This document shows, one piece after another, positions 48,097 to 56,471 of a stretch of DNA of 64,000 nt (positions are counted from its first letter, which is position 1; every line of letters begins with the position of its first letter). The notes beneath the pieces were generated by a model that was given only the letters and a program-made list of their open reading frames with translations, did not search any database and was not told the DNA's origin. This DNA is from Nocardioides daeguensis (GTDB taxonomy: Bacteria > Actinomycetota > Actinomycetes > Propionibacteriales > Nocardioidaceae), in the NCBI RefSeq assembly GCF_019192965.1, contig NZ_JAHTKU010000010.1, positions 124,001-188,000 on the forward strand, written 5' to 3'. The position numbers and the translations under genes are program-made.

Positions 48097-50081
48097 GCGG
48101 GACCCCCAAGGCCGGTGCCGGCAGGAACGGCACCATGAAGCAGACCGAGCGGATCGTCCAGCAGGGCGGTCCGGGCCGCGGCCCGATGGGCGGCATGGTC
48201 GGTCAGAAGGCCGACGACTTCGGTGCCTCCGCCAGGCGGCTGCTCTCCCTGCTGCGCCCCGCGCGCGGCAAGGCGGTCGCCGTCCTGCTGCTCGGGCTCG
48301 GCAGCGTCGCCTCCGTCGTGATCGGCCCCTACCTGCTGGGCAAGGCCACCGACGCCGTGTTCACCGGCCTGATCGGCCGCCGGCTCGAGGGACACACCCA
48401 GGCCGAGGCCGTCGCCCAGGCGGAGGCGCGCGGTGACAGCGGCATGGCCGACTTCCTGCGCGGCCTCAAGGACGTCGTCCCGGGGCAGGGCGTCGACTTC
48501 GACAAGGTCGGCCACCTGCTGCTCATCACGCTGCTCGTGTACGTGGGCGGCCAGGTGCTCGGCTGGCTGCAGGGCTACCTCGTCAACGACGTCGTGCAGG
48601 CGACCGTGAAGCAGATGCGCTCCGACGTCGAGGAGAAGATCCACCGTCTCCCGTTGGCCTACTTCGACAAGCAGCCCCGCGGCGAGCTGCTGAGCCGGGT
48701 CACCAACGACATCGACAACGTCGCGCAGAACCTGCAGCAGACGATGAGCCAGCTGCTCACCTCGCTGCTCATGGTCGTCGGTGTGCTCGGCGCGATGTTC
48801 TGGGTCTCGCCGTTGCTGGCGGTGATCGCGCTGGTGTCGGTCCCGATCGCGATGTTCGTGACCGGCCGGGTGATGAAGCGCTCGCAGAGCCAGTTCATCA
48901 ACCAGTGGCGCCAGACCGGCCGGCTCAACGCTCAGGTCGAGGAGTCCATCTCGGGGCACGCGCTGGTCACCGTCTTCGGCCGGCGCGCCGCTGTCGAGGA
49001 CGAGTTCGACAGCGCCAACGAGGAGCTCTACCAGTCGTCGTACCGGGCCCAGTTCATCAGCGGTCTCGTGATGCCGCTGATGATGCTGGTCGGCAACCTC
49101 AACTACGTCGTGATCGCCGTGGTGGGCGGACTGCGGGTCGCCTCGGGTTCGCTCTCGCTGGGCGAGGTGCAGGCGTTCATCCAGTACTCCCGCATGTTCA
49201 CCCAGCCGATCACGCAGATCGCGTCGATGGCCAACCTGCTGCAGTCCGGCGTGGCGTCGGCCGAGCGGGTCTTCGAGCTGCTCGACGCCGACGAGGAGGT
49301 CGCGCCCTCCTCGCTGTCGACGGTGCCCGAGCGCTCGACGACCCGCGGCGAGGTCGCCTTCGAGGACGTCTCGTTCTCCTACGACCCCGACGAGCCGCTC
49401 ATCGAGCACCTCTCGCTGGTCGCGCACCCCGGCCAGATGGTCGCGATCGTCGGCCCCACCGGCGCCGGCAAGACCACCCTGGTCAACCTGATCATGCGGT
49501 TCTACGAGCTCGACGGCGGCCGGATCACCCTCGACGGCACCGACATTGCCTCGCTCGGTCGTGGTGAGCTCCGCAGCCGGATCGGGATGGTCCTCCAGGA
49601 CACCTGGCTGTTCGAGGGGTCGATCCGCGACAACATCGCCTACGGCCGCCCGGACGCGACGGAGGAGGAGATCCGCGAGGCTGCGCGGGCGACGTACGTC
49701 GACCGGTTCGTGCACTCCCTGCCGGAGGGCTACGACACGAGGGTGGACGACGAGGGCTCCAACCTGTCGGCCGGCGAGCGCCAGCTGATCACCATCGCCC
49801 GCGCCTTCCTGGCCCAGCCGGCGCTGCTGATCCTCGACGAGGCGACGTCGTCGGTCGACACCCGCACCGAGCTCCTGCTGCAGCAGGCGATGGCGGCGCT
49901 GCGCACCGACCGGACGTCGTTCGTCATCGCGCACCGGCTCTCCACCATCCGCGACGCCGACCTGATCTTGGTGATGGAGGACGGCCGGATCGTGGAGCAG
50001 GGCTCGCACGCCGAGCTGCTCGGGCGCGAGGGGGCGTTCGCCCGGCTGCACGCGGCGCAGTTCGCTGCGGCGGCGGTGTGA
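48093..50081 (+). CDS. ABC exporter subunit 2 (catalytic half-transporter)
   Basis: This 662-residue partner has a Gly-rich cytoplasmic N-terminus, a six-helix domain with an extended loop between helices 1 and 2, and a complete nucleotide-binding domain. Walker A is IVGPTGAGKTTLVNLI, Walker B ends ILDEATSSVD with catalytic Glu583, and the switch His614 is in IAHRLST. Its signature NLSAGERQLITIARAF is non-canonical (SAGE for SGGQ). That matches heterodimers in which this signature faces the degenerate site of subunit 1. ATG 48093 overlaps the previous stop by 4 nt. Multidrug or lipid export is likely. Confidence 0.93.
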   Translation: MSGTPKAGAGRNGTMKQTERIVQQGGPGRGPMGGMVGQKADDFGASARRLLSLLRPARGKAVAVLLLGLGSVASVVIGPYLLGKATDAVFTGLIGRRLEGHTQAEAVAQAEARGDSGMADFLRGLKDVVPGQGVDFDKVGHLLLITLLVYVGGQVLGWLQGYLVNDVVQATVKQMRSDVEEKIHRLPLAYFDKQPRGELLSRVTNDIDNVAQNLQQTMSQLLTSLLMVVGVLGAMFWVSPLLAVIALVSVPIAMFVTGRVMKRSQSQFINQWRQTGRLNAQVEESISGHALVTVFGRRAAVEDEFDSANEELYQSSYRAQFISGLVMPLMMLVGNLNYVVIAVVGGLRVASGSLSLGEVQAFIQYSRMFTQPITQIASMANLLQSGVASAERVFELLDADEEVAPSSLSTVPERSTTRGEVAFEDVSFSYDPDEPLIEHLSLVAHPGQMVAIVGPTGAGKTTLVNLIMRFYELDGGRITLDGTDIASLGRGELRSRIGMVLQDTWLFEGSIRDNIAYGRPDATEEEIREAARATYVDRFVHSLPEGYDTRVDDEGSNLSAGERQLITIARAFLAQPALLILDEATSSVDTRTELLLQQAMAALRTDRTSFVIAHRLSTIRDADLILVMEDGRIVEQGSHAELLGREGAFARLHAAQFAAAAV

Positions 50082-50082
50082 A

Positions 50083-50145
50083 CCGCACCCCATGCGTTCT
50101 GGTTGCGGATCCGGCCATTCGACGACCGATCTGCAGGGGGTGCGG
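50083..50145. terminator. Convergent hairpin after the ABC operon
   Basis: CCGCACCCC (50083-50091) pairs perfectly with GGGGTGCGG (50137-50145), and the stem can continue through ATGC with mismatches. The left arm contains GCACCCCATGCG, also found at 34719-34730. Confidence 0.65.
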
Positions 50146-50150
50146 GAGCG

Positions 50151-50777
50151 TCAGCAGTCGAACTGGAAGTACGCCGGCTCGCCGCCGGTGACCGCGATCG
50201 CGCTGATCGGGGTGTCTGCGGAGACCTCGCCCGGGGGCGCGTCGAGGAGGAACCCGAAGTAGGGCAGCCCGTCCTCCTCTCCGGGCGGGTAGACCGACGA
50301 CTGGTCGAACCCGTCGGCCACCGGCCGGGTGAGGGTCGGGAACGCGGCCAGCAGGTCGCCGTACGTCGAGCCGACCTGGAGGTCGCCGTGCGCGGTGACC
50401 GGCCCCGGCGCGGTCACCCACAGCTGGGTGATCGTCGCGTCCTCGTCGGTCAGCACCCGCAGCCCGACGCCGTCCGGGTCGTCCTTCCAGTGGATCAGCT
50501 CGCCCTCGCAGATCGCCGCCCCGTCGGCGAACAGCCCGGTGGCCGACCACTCGGCGCGGGTCATCCCGACCCGGGCATCGCCGATCGCGCCCGGCCGGAT
50601 CACCAGGGCCGGCAGGGCGGTGCTGGGTGCCCGCGTGGTGCGGGTCGGCGTGGGGGTCGGCGTGGACGTGGTCGACGAGCGAGGGGGACCCGGCTCGCTC
50701 GCGGGCCCGCCGTCGTCGGACGAGCAGCCGGTGAGGGCGAGCAGCAGGGCGGCGGCGAGGATCAGCGGGCGGGCCAT
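50151..50777 (-). CDS. Secreted lipoprotein of unknown function
   Basis: This 208-residue lipoprotein has signal sequence MARPLILAAALLLALTGCSS with a clear lipobox (LTGC; lipidated Cys at position 18), then a Thr/Pro/Ser-rich linker. The globular domain has VIRPGAIGDARVGMTRAEWS, ICEGELIHWKDDPDGVGLRV and VGSTYGDLLAAFPTL. The 'G-D-A-R-V-G-M-T' and 'G-S-T-Y-G-D-L' pattern is common in actinobacterial lipoproteins of unknown role. ATG 50777 is preferred because GGGTAG lies 9 nt upstream; an in-frame GTG at 50786 would overlap that site. Confidence 0.82.
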   Translation of the reverse strand: MARPLILAAALLLALTGCSSDDGGPASEPGPPRSSTTSTPTPTPTRTTRAPSTALPALVIRPGAIGDARVGMTRAEWSATGLFADGAAICEGELIHWKDDPDGVGLRVLTDEDATITQLWVTAPGPVTAHGDLQVGSTYGDLLAAFPTLTRPVADGFDQSSVYPPGEEDGLPYFGFLLDAPPGEVSADTPISAIAVTGGEPAYFQFDC

Positions 50778-50902
50778 GGCGTGCACCTACCCGCGGTTGC
50801 GTCGTACCAACCGAGCTCGTCGTGAATCCGCCTGCCGGACGACGAATCCGGTCGTTGCGCCGTCCCACGGTCCACGGCGCCGGAGACCGCGGCCAAATCC
50901 CG

Positions 50903-50931
50903 TTGTGCGCCGCCGATCCGCGACCTACCGT
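50903..50931 (+). promoter_or_regulatory. Promoter of the leader-peptide transcript
   Basis: TTGTGC (50903-50908) and TACCGT (50926-50931) have a 17-nt spacer. Transcription would start near 50938, just upstream of the exceptional Shine-Dalgarno at 50945-50958 and the 12-codon ORF. Of the 456-nt gap between the lipoprotein and MFS starts, this is the upstream part. Confidence 0.6.
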
Positions 50932-50963
50932 GGTCGCACACGGGAAAGGAGGTGGTCCGAAGA

Positions 50964-51002
50964 ATGAGTTCTTCCAGGACGCGTGAGGTGGCTGCCCGCT
51001 AG
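50964..51002 (+). CDS. 12-residue leader peptide MSSSRTREVAAR with an extreme Shine-Dalgarno
   Basis: ATG 50964 to TAG 51002 encodes MSSSRTREVAAR. It is preceded by AAAGGAGGTGGTCC (50945-50958), complementary to 14 nt of the 16S rRNA 3' end except for one G-U wobble. Genes seldom have such a long match. The promoter upstream and the structured RNA downstream (51047-51108) suggest a translated regulatory leader for the MFS/MarR operon. I do not recognise a published family for it with certainty. Confidence 0.6.
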   Translation: MSSSRTREVAAR

Positions 51003-51046
51003 CAGCCCCGCAGTTCAGGCTGCGCGCGAATCCAACGCAGCCACCC

Positions 51047-51108
51047 GACCCGCAGGTGAAACCGGGATCGTCCCCCGGCCCGGTCCGCACGGACCGCACC
51101 TGCGGGTC
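51047..51108 (+). other. Structured RNA element between leader peptide and MFS gene
   Basis: GACCCGCAGGTG (51047-51058) pairs perfectly with CACCTGCGGGTC (51097-51108). A second hairpin, CGGTCC/GGACCG around GCAC (51081-51096), stacks directly against the closing arm. The compact two-stem fold starts 45 nt after the leader-peptide stop and could be a terminator/anti-terminator or ligand-binding leader. Confidence 0.6.
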
Positions 51109-51154
51109 GTTCGCTGTCACGGGCCGGTCGGCGAGGTCGAGCACCGCTCCACTG

Positions 51155-51200
51155 GTTGACGAGATCAACTATCTCCGGATATGGTTGATGCCTGACAACC
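51155..51200 (+). promoter_or_regulatory. MFS promoter with candidate MarR operators
   Basis: TTGACG (51156-51161) and TATGGT (51180-51185) form a promoter with an 18-nt spacer. GTTGA-N5-TCAAC (51155-51169) covers the -35, and GGTTG-N8-CAACC (51183-51200) covers the -10 and start site. The two similar half-site pairs would suit the MarR protein encoded at the end of this operon. Confidence 0.6.
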
Positions 51201-51233
51201 ATTCGGGTGATGACGAGAAGAGATGACGACTCG

Positions 51234-52853
51234 ATGACCAACGCAGCGTCGGCCACCGCCGCGCCGGGCCAGATGACGCACCGCGAGATCATGGAGGCCC
51301 TGACCGGGCTGCTGCTCGCGATGTTCGTGGCCATGCTCTCCAGCACCGTGGTGAGCAACGCCCTGCCCGCGATCGTGACCGACCTCCACGGCAGCCAGAC
51401 CGGCTACACGTGGGTCGTGGTCGCGACGCTGCTGACCATGACGGCGACCACCCCGATCTGGGGCAAGCTCGCCGACCTGTTCAGCAAGAAGATCCTCGTG
51501 CAGGCCGCCCTGGTCATCTTCTCGGTGGGCTCCGTCGTCGCCGCGGCCGCGCCCACCATGGGCGTGCTCATCGGGGCGCGGGCCTTCCAGGGGCTCGGCG
51601 TCGGCGGCCTGACCGCGCTGGTCCAGGTCGTCATCGCCTCGATGGTCCCCCCGCGCGAGCGTGGCCGCTACAGCGGCTACATCGGGGCGGTGTTCGCGAC
51701 GGCGACCGTCAGCGGCCCGCTGCTCGGTGGGCTGATCGTGGACAGCCCGATGGGCTGGCGCGGCTGCTTCGTCGTCGGCATCCCGATCGCCGCGCTCGCC
51801 TTCGTCGTCCTCCAGAAGACCCTGCACCTGCCGACCATCAAGCGCGAGGTGAGGATCGACTACCTCGGCGCCACCCTGATCATGGCCGGCATCAGCCTGA
51901 TCCTGGTCTGGGTCAGCCTCGCGGGCACCAACTTCGACTGGATCTCCGCTACGTCGGCCGCGCTGGTCGCTGGCAGCCTCGCCCTCATCGGCGGCGCGCT
52001 GTGGGTCGAGGCCCGGGTCGCCAGCGAGCCCGTGATCCCGCTGCGCCTGTTCCGCGACCGCACCACGTCGCTCGCCACCGCCGCCTCCGTGATGGTCGGC
52101 GTCGCGATGTTCGGCGCGACCGTCTACCTCAGCCAGTACTTCCAGCTCGCACGCGGCATGAGCCCGACCGAGGCCGGCCTGATGTCGGTCGCGATGGTCG
52201 GCGGCCTGCTCGTCTCGAGCATCGTCAGTGGCCGGGTCATCACGCGCACCGGCCTGTGGAAGCGGTGGCTGGTCGGCGGCATGGTCTTCGTCATCGTCGG
52301 CATCGCCCTGCTCGGCACTATCGACGCCACCACGTCGCTGTGGGTGGTCGGCGGCTACATGGCGCTGACCGGCATCGGCCTCGGCGCCACCATGCAGAAC
52401 CTGGTCCTGTCGGTGCAGAACAACGTCGCCGTCCAGGACCTCGGCGCCGCCAGCTCGGTCGTCGCGATGTTCCGCTCGATCGGCGGCTCGGCCGGTGTCG
52501 CGGCCCTCGGCGCGGTGCTCGCCCACCAGGTCACCAGCGGCGTCAAGGACGGCATCACCGCCCTGGTGAAGGCCGGCAAGATCAGCCAGGAGCAGCTCGC
52601 CGCGATGCAGCACTCCACCGGCGACATCCCCCGCCTGGCCGACCTCCCGGCCCCGATCCGGGCGCTCTACGAGGCCTCCTTCGGCGACGCCGTCGGCCAC
52701 CTGTTCCTCGTCGCGGTGCCGTTCGCCGTCGTCGCCCTCGTCTGCGTCGTGTTCATCAAGGAGGTCCCGCTGCGGACCTCCCACGGCCCCGTCGCGCCGG
52801 CAGAGTCCGGTGAGGAGGCCGGTGAGGAGACCGGGCTCGAGGCCGCGCGATGA
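51234..52853 (+). CDS. DHA2-family multidrug MFS transporter (14 helices)
   Basis: This 539-residue drug:H+ antiporter has the motif MLSSTVVSNALPAIVTDLHG in helix 1. Motif A-like LADLFSKKILVQAALVIF follows, then motif C-like GYIGAVFATATVSGPLLGGL (GxxxGPxxGG) and a total of about 14 membrane segments. The cytoplasmic tail is acidic (AESGEEAGEETGLEAA). ATG 51234 has AGAAGAGA upstream; in-frame starts at 51207 and 51210 are possible. It is followed by, and overlaps by 4 nt, a MarR repressor gene. It would export drugs or toxic metabolites sensed by that repressor. Confidence 0.9.
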   Translation: MTNAASATAAPGQMTHREIMEALTGLLLAMFVAMLSSTVVSNALPAIVTDLHGSQTGYTWVVVATLLTMTATTPIWGKLADLFSKKILVQAALVIFSVGSVVAAAAPTMGVLIGARAFQGLGVGGLTALVQVVIASMVPPRERGRYSGYIGAVFATATVSGPLLGGLIVDSPMGWRGCFVVGIPIAALAFVVLQKTLHLPTIKREVRIDYLGATLIMAGISLILVWVSLAGTNFDWISATSAALVAGSLALIGGALWVEARVASEPVIPLRLFRDRTTSLATAASVMVGVAMFGATVYLSQYFQLARGMSPTEAGLMSVAMVGGLLVSSIVSGRVITRTGLWKRWLVGGMVFVIVGIALLGTIDATTSLWVVGGYMALTGIGLGATMQNLVLSVQNNVAVQDLGAASSVVAMFRSIGGSAGVAALGAVLAHQVTSGVKDGITALVKAGKISQEQLAAMQHSTGDIPRLADLPAPIRALYEASFGDAVGHLFLVAVPFAVVALVCVVFIKEVPLRTSHGPVAPAESGEEAGEETGLEAAR

Positions 52854-53308
52854 GCAGCACGCTCACCCGCAGCGAGGCCCTGAAGGACCTCGAGGTGGAG
52901 GTCGGTGTCCTCATCCGTCGGGCTCGCCGGGTGGTCGGGGAGCGCGCCCGCGCGGTGCACCCGGAGCTGCTGCCGGCGTCGTACCTCATGCTCGGCTACG
53001 TCCGCGACAACGGCCCGCTGCGGGCCTCGGCGATATGCTCGGTCTTCGACATCGACAAGGCCGCGATCAGCCGGCAGGTCCAGCACCTGATCGACCTCGG
53101 TCTGGTCGACCGGGAGCCCGACCCGGAGGACGGCCGGGCCACCCTGCTCAGCGTCAGCGAGGAGGGGGCCCGACGCCTCGAGGCCGTCGCCGTGGAGCGG
53201 CGCGAGCTCCTCGCGGAGCGGCTGGGGGACTGGCCGGTCGACGAGCTGGAGGACTTCGCGGCGTTCCTGCGCCGCTACAACGACGTGCTCGGCGCTGACC
53301 GCTCCTGA
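52850..53308 (+). CDS. MarR-family transcriptional regulator
   Basis: This 152-residue winged-helix regulator has ASAICSVFDIDKAAISRQVQ (recognition helix) and HLIDLGLVDREPDPEDGRAT (wing with the conserved D-x-R), typical of MarR proteins that sense phenolic compounds. It overlaps the MFS stop by 4 nt and probably represses the operon through the repeats at 51155-51200. Its last 34 nt overlap the convergent GH13 gene. Confidence 0.92.
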   Translation: MSSTLTRSEALKDLEVEVGVLIRRARRVVGERARAVHPELLPASYLMLGYVRDNGPLRASAICSVFDIDKAAISRQVQHLIDLGLVDREPDPEDGRATLLSVSEEGARRLEAVAVERRELLAERLGDWPVDELEDFAAFLRRYNDVLGADRS

Positions 53309-54906
53309 CCGCTAGCTGTGATGCCCAGCCAGACGGCGGTGTCCGGCGGCAGCACGCCGCCGGGCAGCGGCCCGCTGCTGATCAGCACCTCGCCCTCCGG
53401 CAGCGGCGCCGGGTAGGTGCCGGCGTTGAGGACGATCCTCACCCCCGCCCGGCGTACGACGAGCAGGTCGTCCTCGGCGCTCGCGACCGTCTCGTCGTCG
53501 GCCCCGGCGAACACCGCGCGTCGCGCGGCCAGGGCCCGGCGGTAGAACGCCAGTGTCGAGTCGGGGTCGGCGAGCTGGGACTCGACCGTCAGGTTCGCCC
53601 AGTCGTCGGGCTGGGGGATCCAGGGCTGGCTGCCCGCCGGACCCCCGAAGCCGTACGGCGGCACGGTGCCCGACCACGGCAGCGGCACCCGGCACCCGTC
53701 ACGTCCCGGCTTGCCGGTGCGGAACCACGACGGGTCCTGGCGCGCCTCGGGCGGCACGTCGACCTGCTCGAGACCGAGCTCCTCGCCCTGGTAGAGGTAC
53801 GCCGAGCCGGGCAGGGCCAGCATGGTCAGGGTCGCGGCGCGGCCCCGGGCGAGACCGACCGGGCCGCCGCCGTACCTCGTGGGATGGCGCTCGACGTCGT
53901 GGTTGGAGAGCACCCAGGTCGGCGCCGACGCGGCGGCGGCGACGGCGGCGATCGAGTCGGTGATCACGTCGGCGAAGGCCTCGGCGGACCACGGCGTGCC
54001 GAGCCAGCCGAAGTTGAACGCCTGGTGCAGCTCGTCGGGACGGATGAACATCGCCATCGACGCGGCGGTCTGGGTCCACGCCTCGGCGACGGCCATCCGC
54101 TCGCCCGGGTAGGAGTCGAGCACCTTGCGCCAGCGCCGGTAGACCTCGTGGACCTCGGGCTGGTCCCACATCGGCTCGTCGTGCAGGACTCGCTCGACCA
54201 TCGACTCGGCCGCCTTCTTCGGCTTCCTCGGGCGGACCTGGTCGCGCAGCGCGGCGTCCTTGTACAGCCCGTGCGCGACGTCGACCCGGAAGCCGTCGAC
54301 CCCGCGGTCGAGCCAGAACCGGAGCACCCCCTCGAACATGTCACCGACCTCCGGGTTGCGCCAGTCGAGGTCGGGCTGGGAGGCGTCGAACAGGTGGAGG
54401 TACCACTCGCCGTCGGGCACCCGGGTCCAGGCGGGGCCGCCGAAGATCGAGTCCCAGTTGTTCGGCGGCTGCACGCCGTCCTTCCCCCGACCTGAGCGGA
54501 ACAGGTAGCGCGCCCGCTCCGGCGACCCCGGACCGGCGGCGAGCGCGGCCCGGAACCAGGCGTGCTGGTCGGAGGTGTGGTTGGGGACGAGGTCGACGAT
54601 CACCCGCAGCCCCAGCCGGTGGGCGGTCTCGAGCAGCTCGTCGAGGTCGGCCAGGGCGCCGAACAGCGGGTCGACGTCGGAGTAGTCGGCGACGTCGTAG
54701 CCGTGGTCCTTCTGCGGTGAGGTGTAGAACGGCGTGATCCACAAGGCGTCGACGCCGAGGTCGCGCAGGTAGGGCAGGCGCGAGGTGATGCCGGGCAGGT
54801 CGCCGATCCCGTCGCCGTTCCCGTCGCCGGTGGGCAGGCCGTCGGCGAAGCTGCGGACGTAGACCTGGTAGACGACCGCGTCGTACCACCACGGGTGCCT
54901 CGTCAC
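53275..54906 (-). CDS. GH13 alpha-glucosidase / oligo-glucosidase
   Basis: This 543-residue cytoplasmic TIM-barrel glycosidase acts on alpha-linked glucose oligomers or a related disaccharide. The four GH13 regions are [14 protein letters not shown] (I), [13 protein letters not shown] (II, nucleophile Asp), MAVAEAWTQ (III, acid/base Glu) and [16 protein letters not shown] (IV, Asp). The start [20 protein letters not shown] and [20 protein letters not shown] are typical of oligo-1,6-/alpha-1,4-glucosidases. GTG 54906 overlaps the upstream gene stop by 4 nt. No signal peptide is present. Confidence 0.93.
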   Translation of the reverse strand: MTRHPWWYDAVVYQVYVRSFADGLPTGDGNGDGIGDLPGITSRLPYLRDLGVDALWITPFYTSPQKDHGYDVADYSDVDPLFGALADLDELLETAHRLGLRVIVDLVPNHTSDQHAWFRAALAAGPGSPERARYLFRSGRGKDGVQPPNNWDSIFGGPAWTRVPDGEWYLHLFDASQPDLDWRNPEVGDMFEGVLRFWLDRGVDGFRVDVAHGLYKDAALRDQVRPRKPKKAAESMVERVLHDEPMWDQPEVHEVYRRWRKVLDSYPGERMAVAEAWTQTAASMAMFIRPDELHQAFNFGWLGTPWSAEAFADVITDSIAAVAAAASAPTWVLSNHDVERHPTRYGGGPVGLARGRAATLTMLALPGSAYLYQGEELGLEQVDVPPEARQDPSWFRTGKPGRDGCRVPLPWSGTVPPYGFGGPAGSQPWIPQPDDWANLTVESQLADPDSTLAFYRRALAARRAVFAGADDETVASAEDDLLVVRRAGVRIVLNAGTYPAPLPEGEVLISSGPLPGGVLPPDTAVWLGITASGQERSAPSTSL

Positions 54907-55622
54907 CGGAAGGCCTCCGGGTCGACGGTGAACCAGGTGTGCTCCGCGGTCGCGACCACCTCGTCGTGCGGGCCGTAGATCGTCGCGGCCGTGAACGTCT
55001 TGCGCCCGTCGATGCCGCGCTGCTCGCCCACGACGACGTAGCGCTCCGAGGTCCGCGGCAGGCTGCGCAGCTCGGCGGTCATCCGGCCGAGCACCGACGG
55101 ACGGCCCTCGAGGTCGCTGGCCCAGCCGCCGGGGCAGTCGAGGGCGGCCCAGGCGATCGGCACCGCGCTCTCGTACGGCGTCCAGGTGGCCGCCACCCGG
55201 GCGTCGTCGGCGTCGTCCGGGGCCACCGGGCCGGCGAAGATCCGCAGCCCGTCGCCGACCCGGCGGTCCGGGCCGCACGCGAAGCAGGTCGGGAACGGGT
55301 GCGAGCGGTGGCCCAGGTAGCGGGCCTCGGCCTCGGCGGCGGTCGCGGGCGAGACGGGGGCGACGGGGACCGGCCGCGTCTCGGCGTACACCGCCTCGGC
55401 GACGGGCTGCCCGTCCCGGGTGAGCGTCGCACCGGCGGCGGTCGCGACGACCGGCATCGGCACGTCGAGCGGCGGGGGCAGACGCAGGGTGACGGTGATC
55501 GCCGTACCGATGCCCTGGGCGGGGAGCGTCGCCGCGAGGGCCCCGCAGGTCCAGCCGCCGTTGCCCGAGCGGGGCGGTCCGTTGAAGCGGTGCGGGACGA
55601 TCAGCGGGGGCAGCGTGCTCAC
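54903..55622 (-). CDS. Hotdog-fold thioesterase-like protein
   Basis: This 239-residue protein resembles double-hotdog acyl-CoA thioesterase-like proteins. [20 protein letters not shown] marks the substrate pocket, followed by [13 protein letters not shown] and a Cys-bearing [11 protein letters not shown] segment typical of an actinobacterial group of unknown function. The second half is [20 protein letters not shown], then [12 protein letters not shown] and [11 protein letters not shown]. It is translated with the GH13 gene, although the metabolic link is unclear. Confidence 0.75.
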   Translation of the reverse strand: MSTLPPLIVPHRFNGPPRSGNGGWTCGALAATLPAQGIGTAITVTLRLPPPLDVPMPVVATAAGATLTRDGQPVAEAVYAETRPVPVAPVSPATAAEAEARYLGHRSHPFPTCFACGPDRRVGDGLRIFAGPVAPDDADDARVAATWTPYESAVPIAWAALDCPGGWASDLEGRPSVLGRMTAELRSLPRTSERYVVVGEQRGIDGRKTFTAATIYGPHDEVVATAEHTWFTVDPEAFR

Positions 55623-55670
55623 CCGCCCAGCATGGCAGGCCGCTGGTGTGCGGCCTTTCTCTTAATGGGT

Positions 55671-55676
55671 CAGAAT
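55671..55676 (+). promoter_or_regulatory. Leaderless -10 box of ideR
   Basis: CAGAAT is followed by 6 nt and GTG 55683. The start is independently fixed by the alignment of metal-ligand numbering with mycobacterial IdeR, so this is the best-anchored leaderless case in the window. Confidence 0.5.
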
Positions 55677-55682
55677 AGGGAG

Positions 55683-56369
55683 GTGAGCGATCTCATCGAC
55701 ACCACCGAGATGTACCTCCGCACGATCTACGAGCTGATCGAGGAGGGCATCGTCCCGCTGCGGGCCCGCATCGCCGAGCGCCTGCACCAGAGCGGGCCGA
55801 CGGTGTCGCAGACGGTGGCGCGGATGGAGCGCGACGGCCTGTTGACCGTCGAGGGCGACCGCCACCTCGAGCTCACCGAGGAGGGCCACCGCCTCGCGAC
55901 CCGCGTCATGCGCAAGCACCGCCTCGCCGAGCGCCTGCTCACCGACGTGATCGGCCTCGACTGGGAGCTGGTCCACGAGGAGGCGTGCCGCTGGGAGCAC
56001 GTCATGTCCGAGACCGTCGAGCGCCGGCTCATCGAGCTCCTCGGCCACCCGACCGAGTCGCCCTACGGCAACCCGATCCCGGGCCTCGGCGAGCTCGGCC
56101 AGGCCGCCGTCGGCGAGACCTTCATGGCCGACGTCGAGCCGCTCTCCAAGGCCGCCGGGCCCGAGTCGGCCCGCGCCGTGGTGCGCCGCATCTCCGAGGA
56201 GATGCAGAAGGACGACTCCCTGATGAGCGCCATGCGCCGGGTCGGCGCGCTGCCCGACAAGACGATCACCATCCAGGCCACGTCCGACGGGGTGCTCGTC
56301 GGTGCCGGCGGCGAGACCGCCGAGATCTTCCCGGAGGCGGCCGACCACATCTTCGTCAGGAAGCTGTAG
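55683..56369 (+). CDS. ideR: Iron-dependent repressor IdeR (DtxR family)
   Basis: This 228-residue metalloregulator represses siderophore and iron-uptake genes when loaded with Fe(II). The winged helix is [20 protein letters not shown] (residues 37-56). All metal ligands are present at the mycobacterial positions: Met10, Cys102, Glu105, His106 (primary site) and His79, Glu83, His98 (ancillary site). [10 protein letters not shown] and the C-terminal SH3-like domain ([20 protein letters not shown]) are complete. This numbering also confirms GTG 55683 as the start. It stands alone, convergent with the sirtuin gene. Confidence 0.95.
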   Translation: MSDLIDTTEMYLRTIYELIEEGIVPLRARIAERLHQSGPTVSQTVARMERDGLLTVEGDRHLELTEEGHRLATRVMRKHRLAERLLTDVIGLDWELVHEEACRWEHVMSETVERRLIELLGHPTESPYGNPIPGLGELGQAAVGETFMADVEPLSKAAGPESARAVVRRISEEMQKDDSLMSAMRRVGALPDKTITIQATSDGVLVGAGGETAEIFPEAADHIFVRKL

Positions 56370-56384
56370 CGGATCCGGGCCGAA

Positions 56385-56454
56385 GCCAGTTTCACCGGCC
56401 GGCCGGTGAAACTGGCGCTGGGACGAGGAAACTTCCTCGTCCCAGCGCCAGTTT
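56385..56454. terminator. Overlapping convergent hairpins (32-nt palindrome and 21-bp stem)
   Basis: 56385-56416 is a perfect 32-nt palindrome (arm GCCAGTTTCACCGGCC). 56409-56429 pairs perfectly with 56434-56454 around the loop AACT (arm starts AAACTGGCGCTGGG). The two structures share the segment 56409-56416, so they are mutually exclusive. A TTTT run follows on the plus strand (56452-56455). Confidence 0.85.
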
Positions 56455-56471
56455 TCTCGTCCAGGCTGTCG

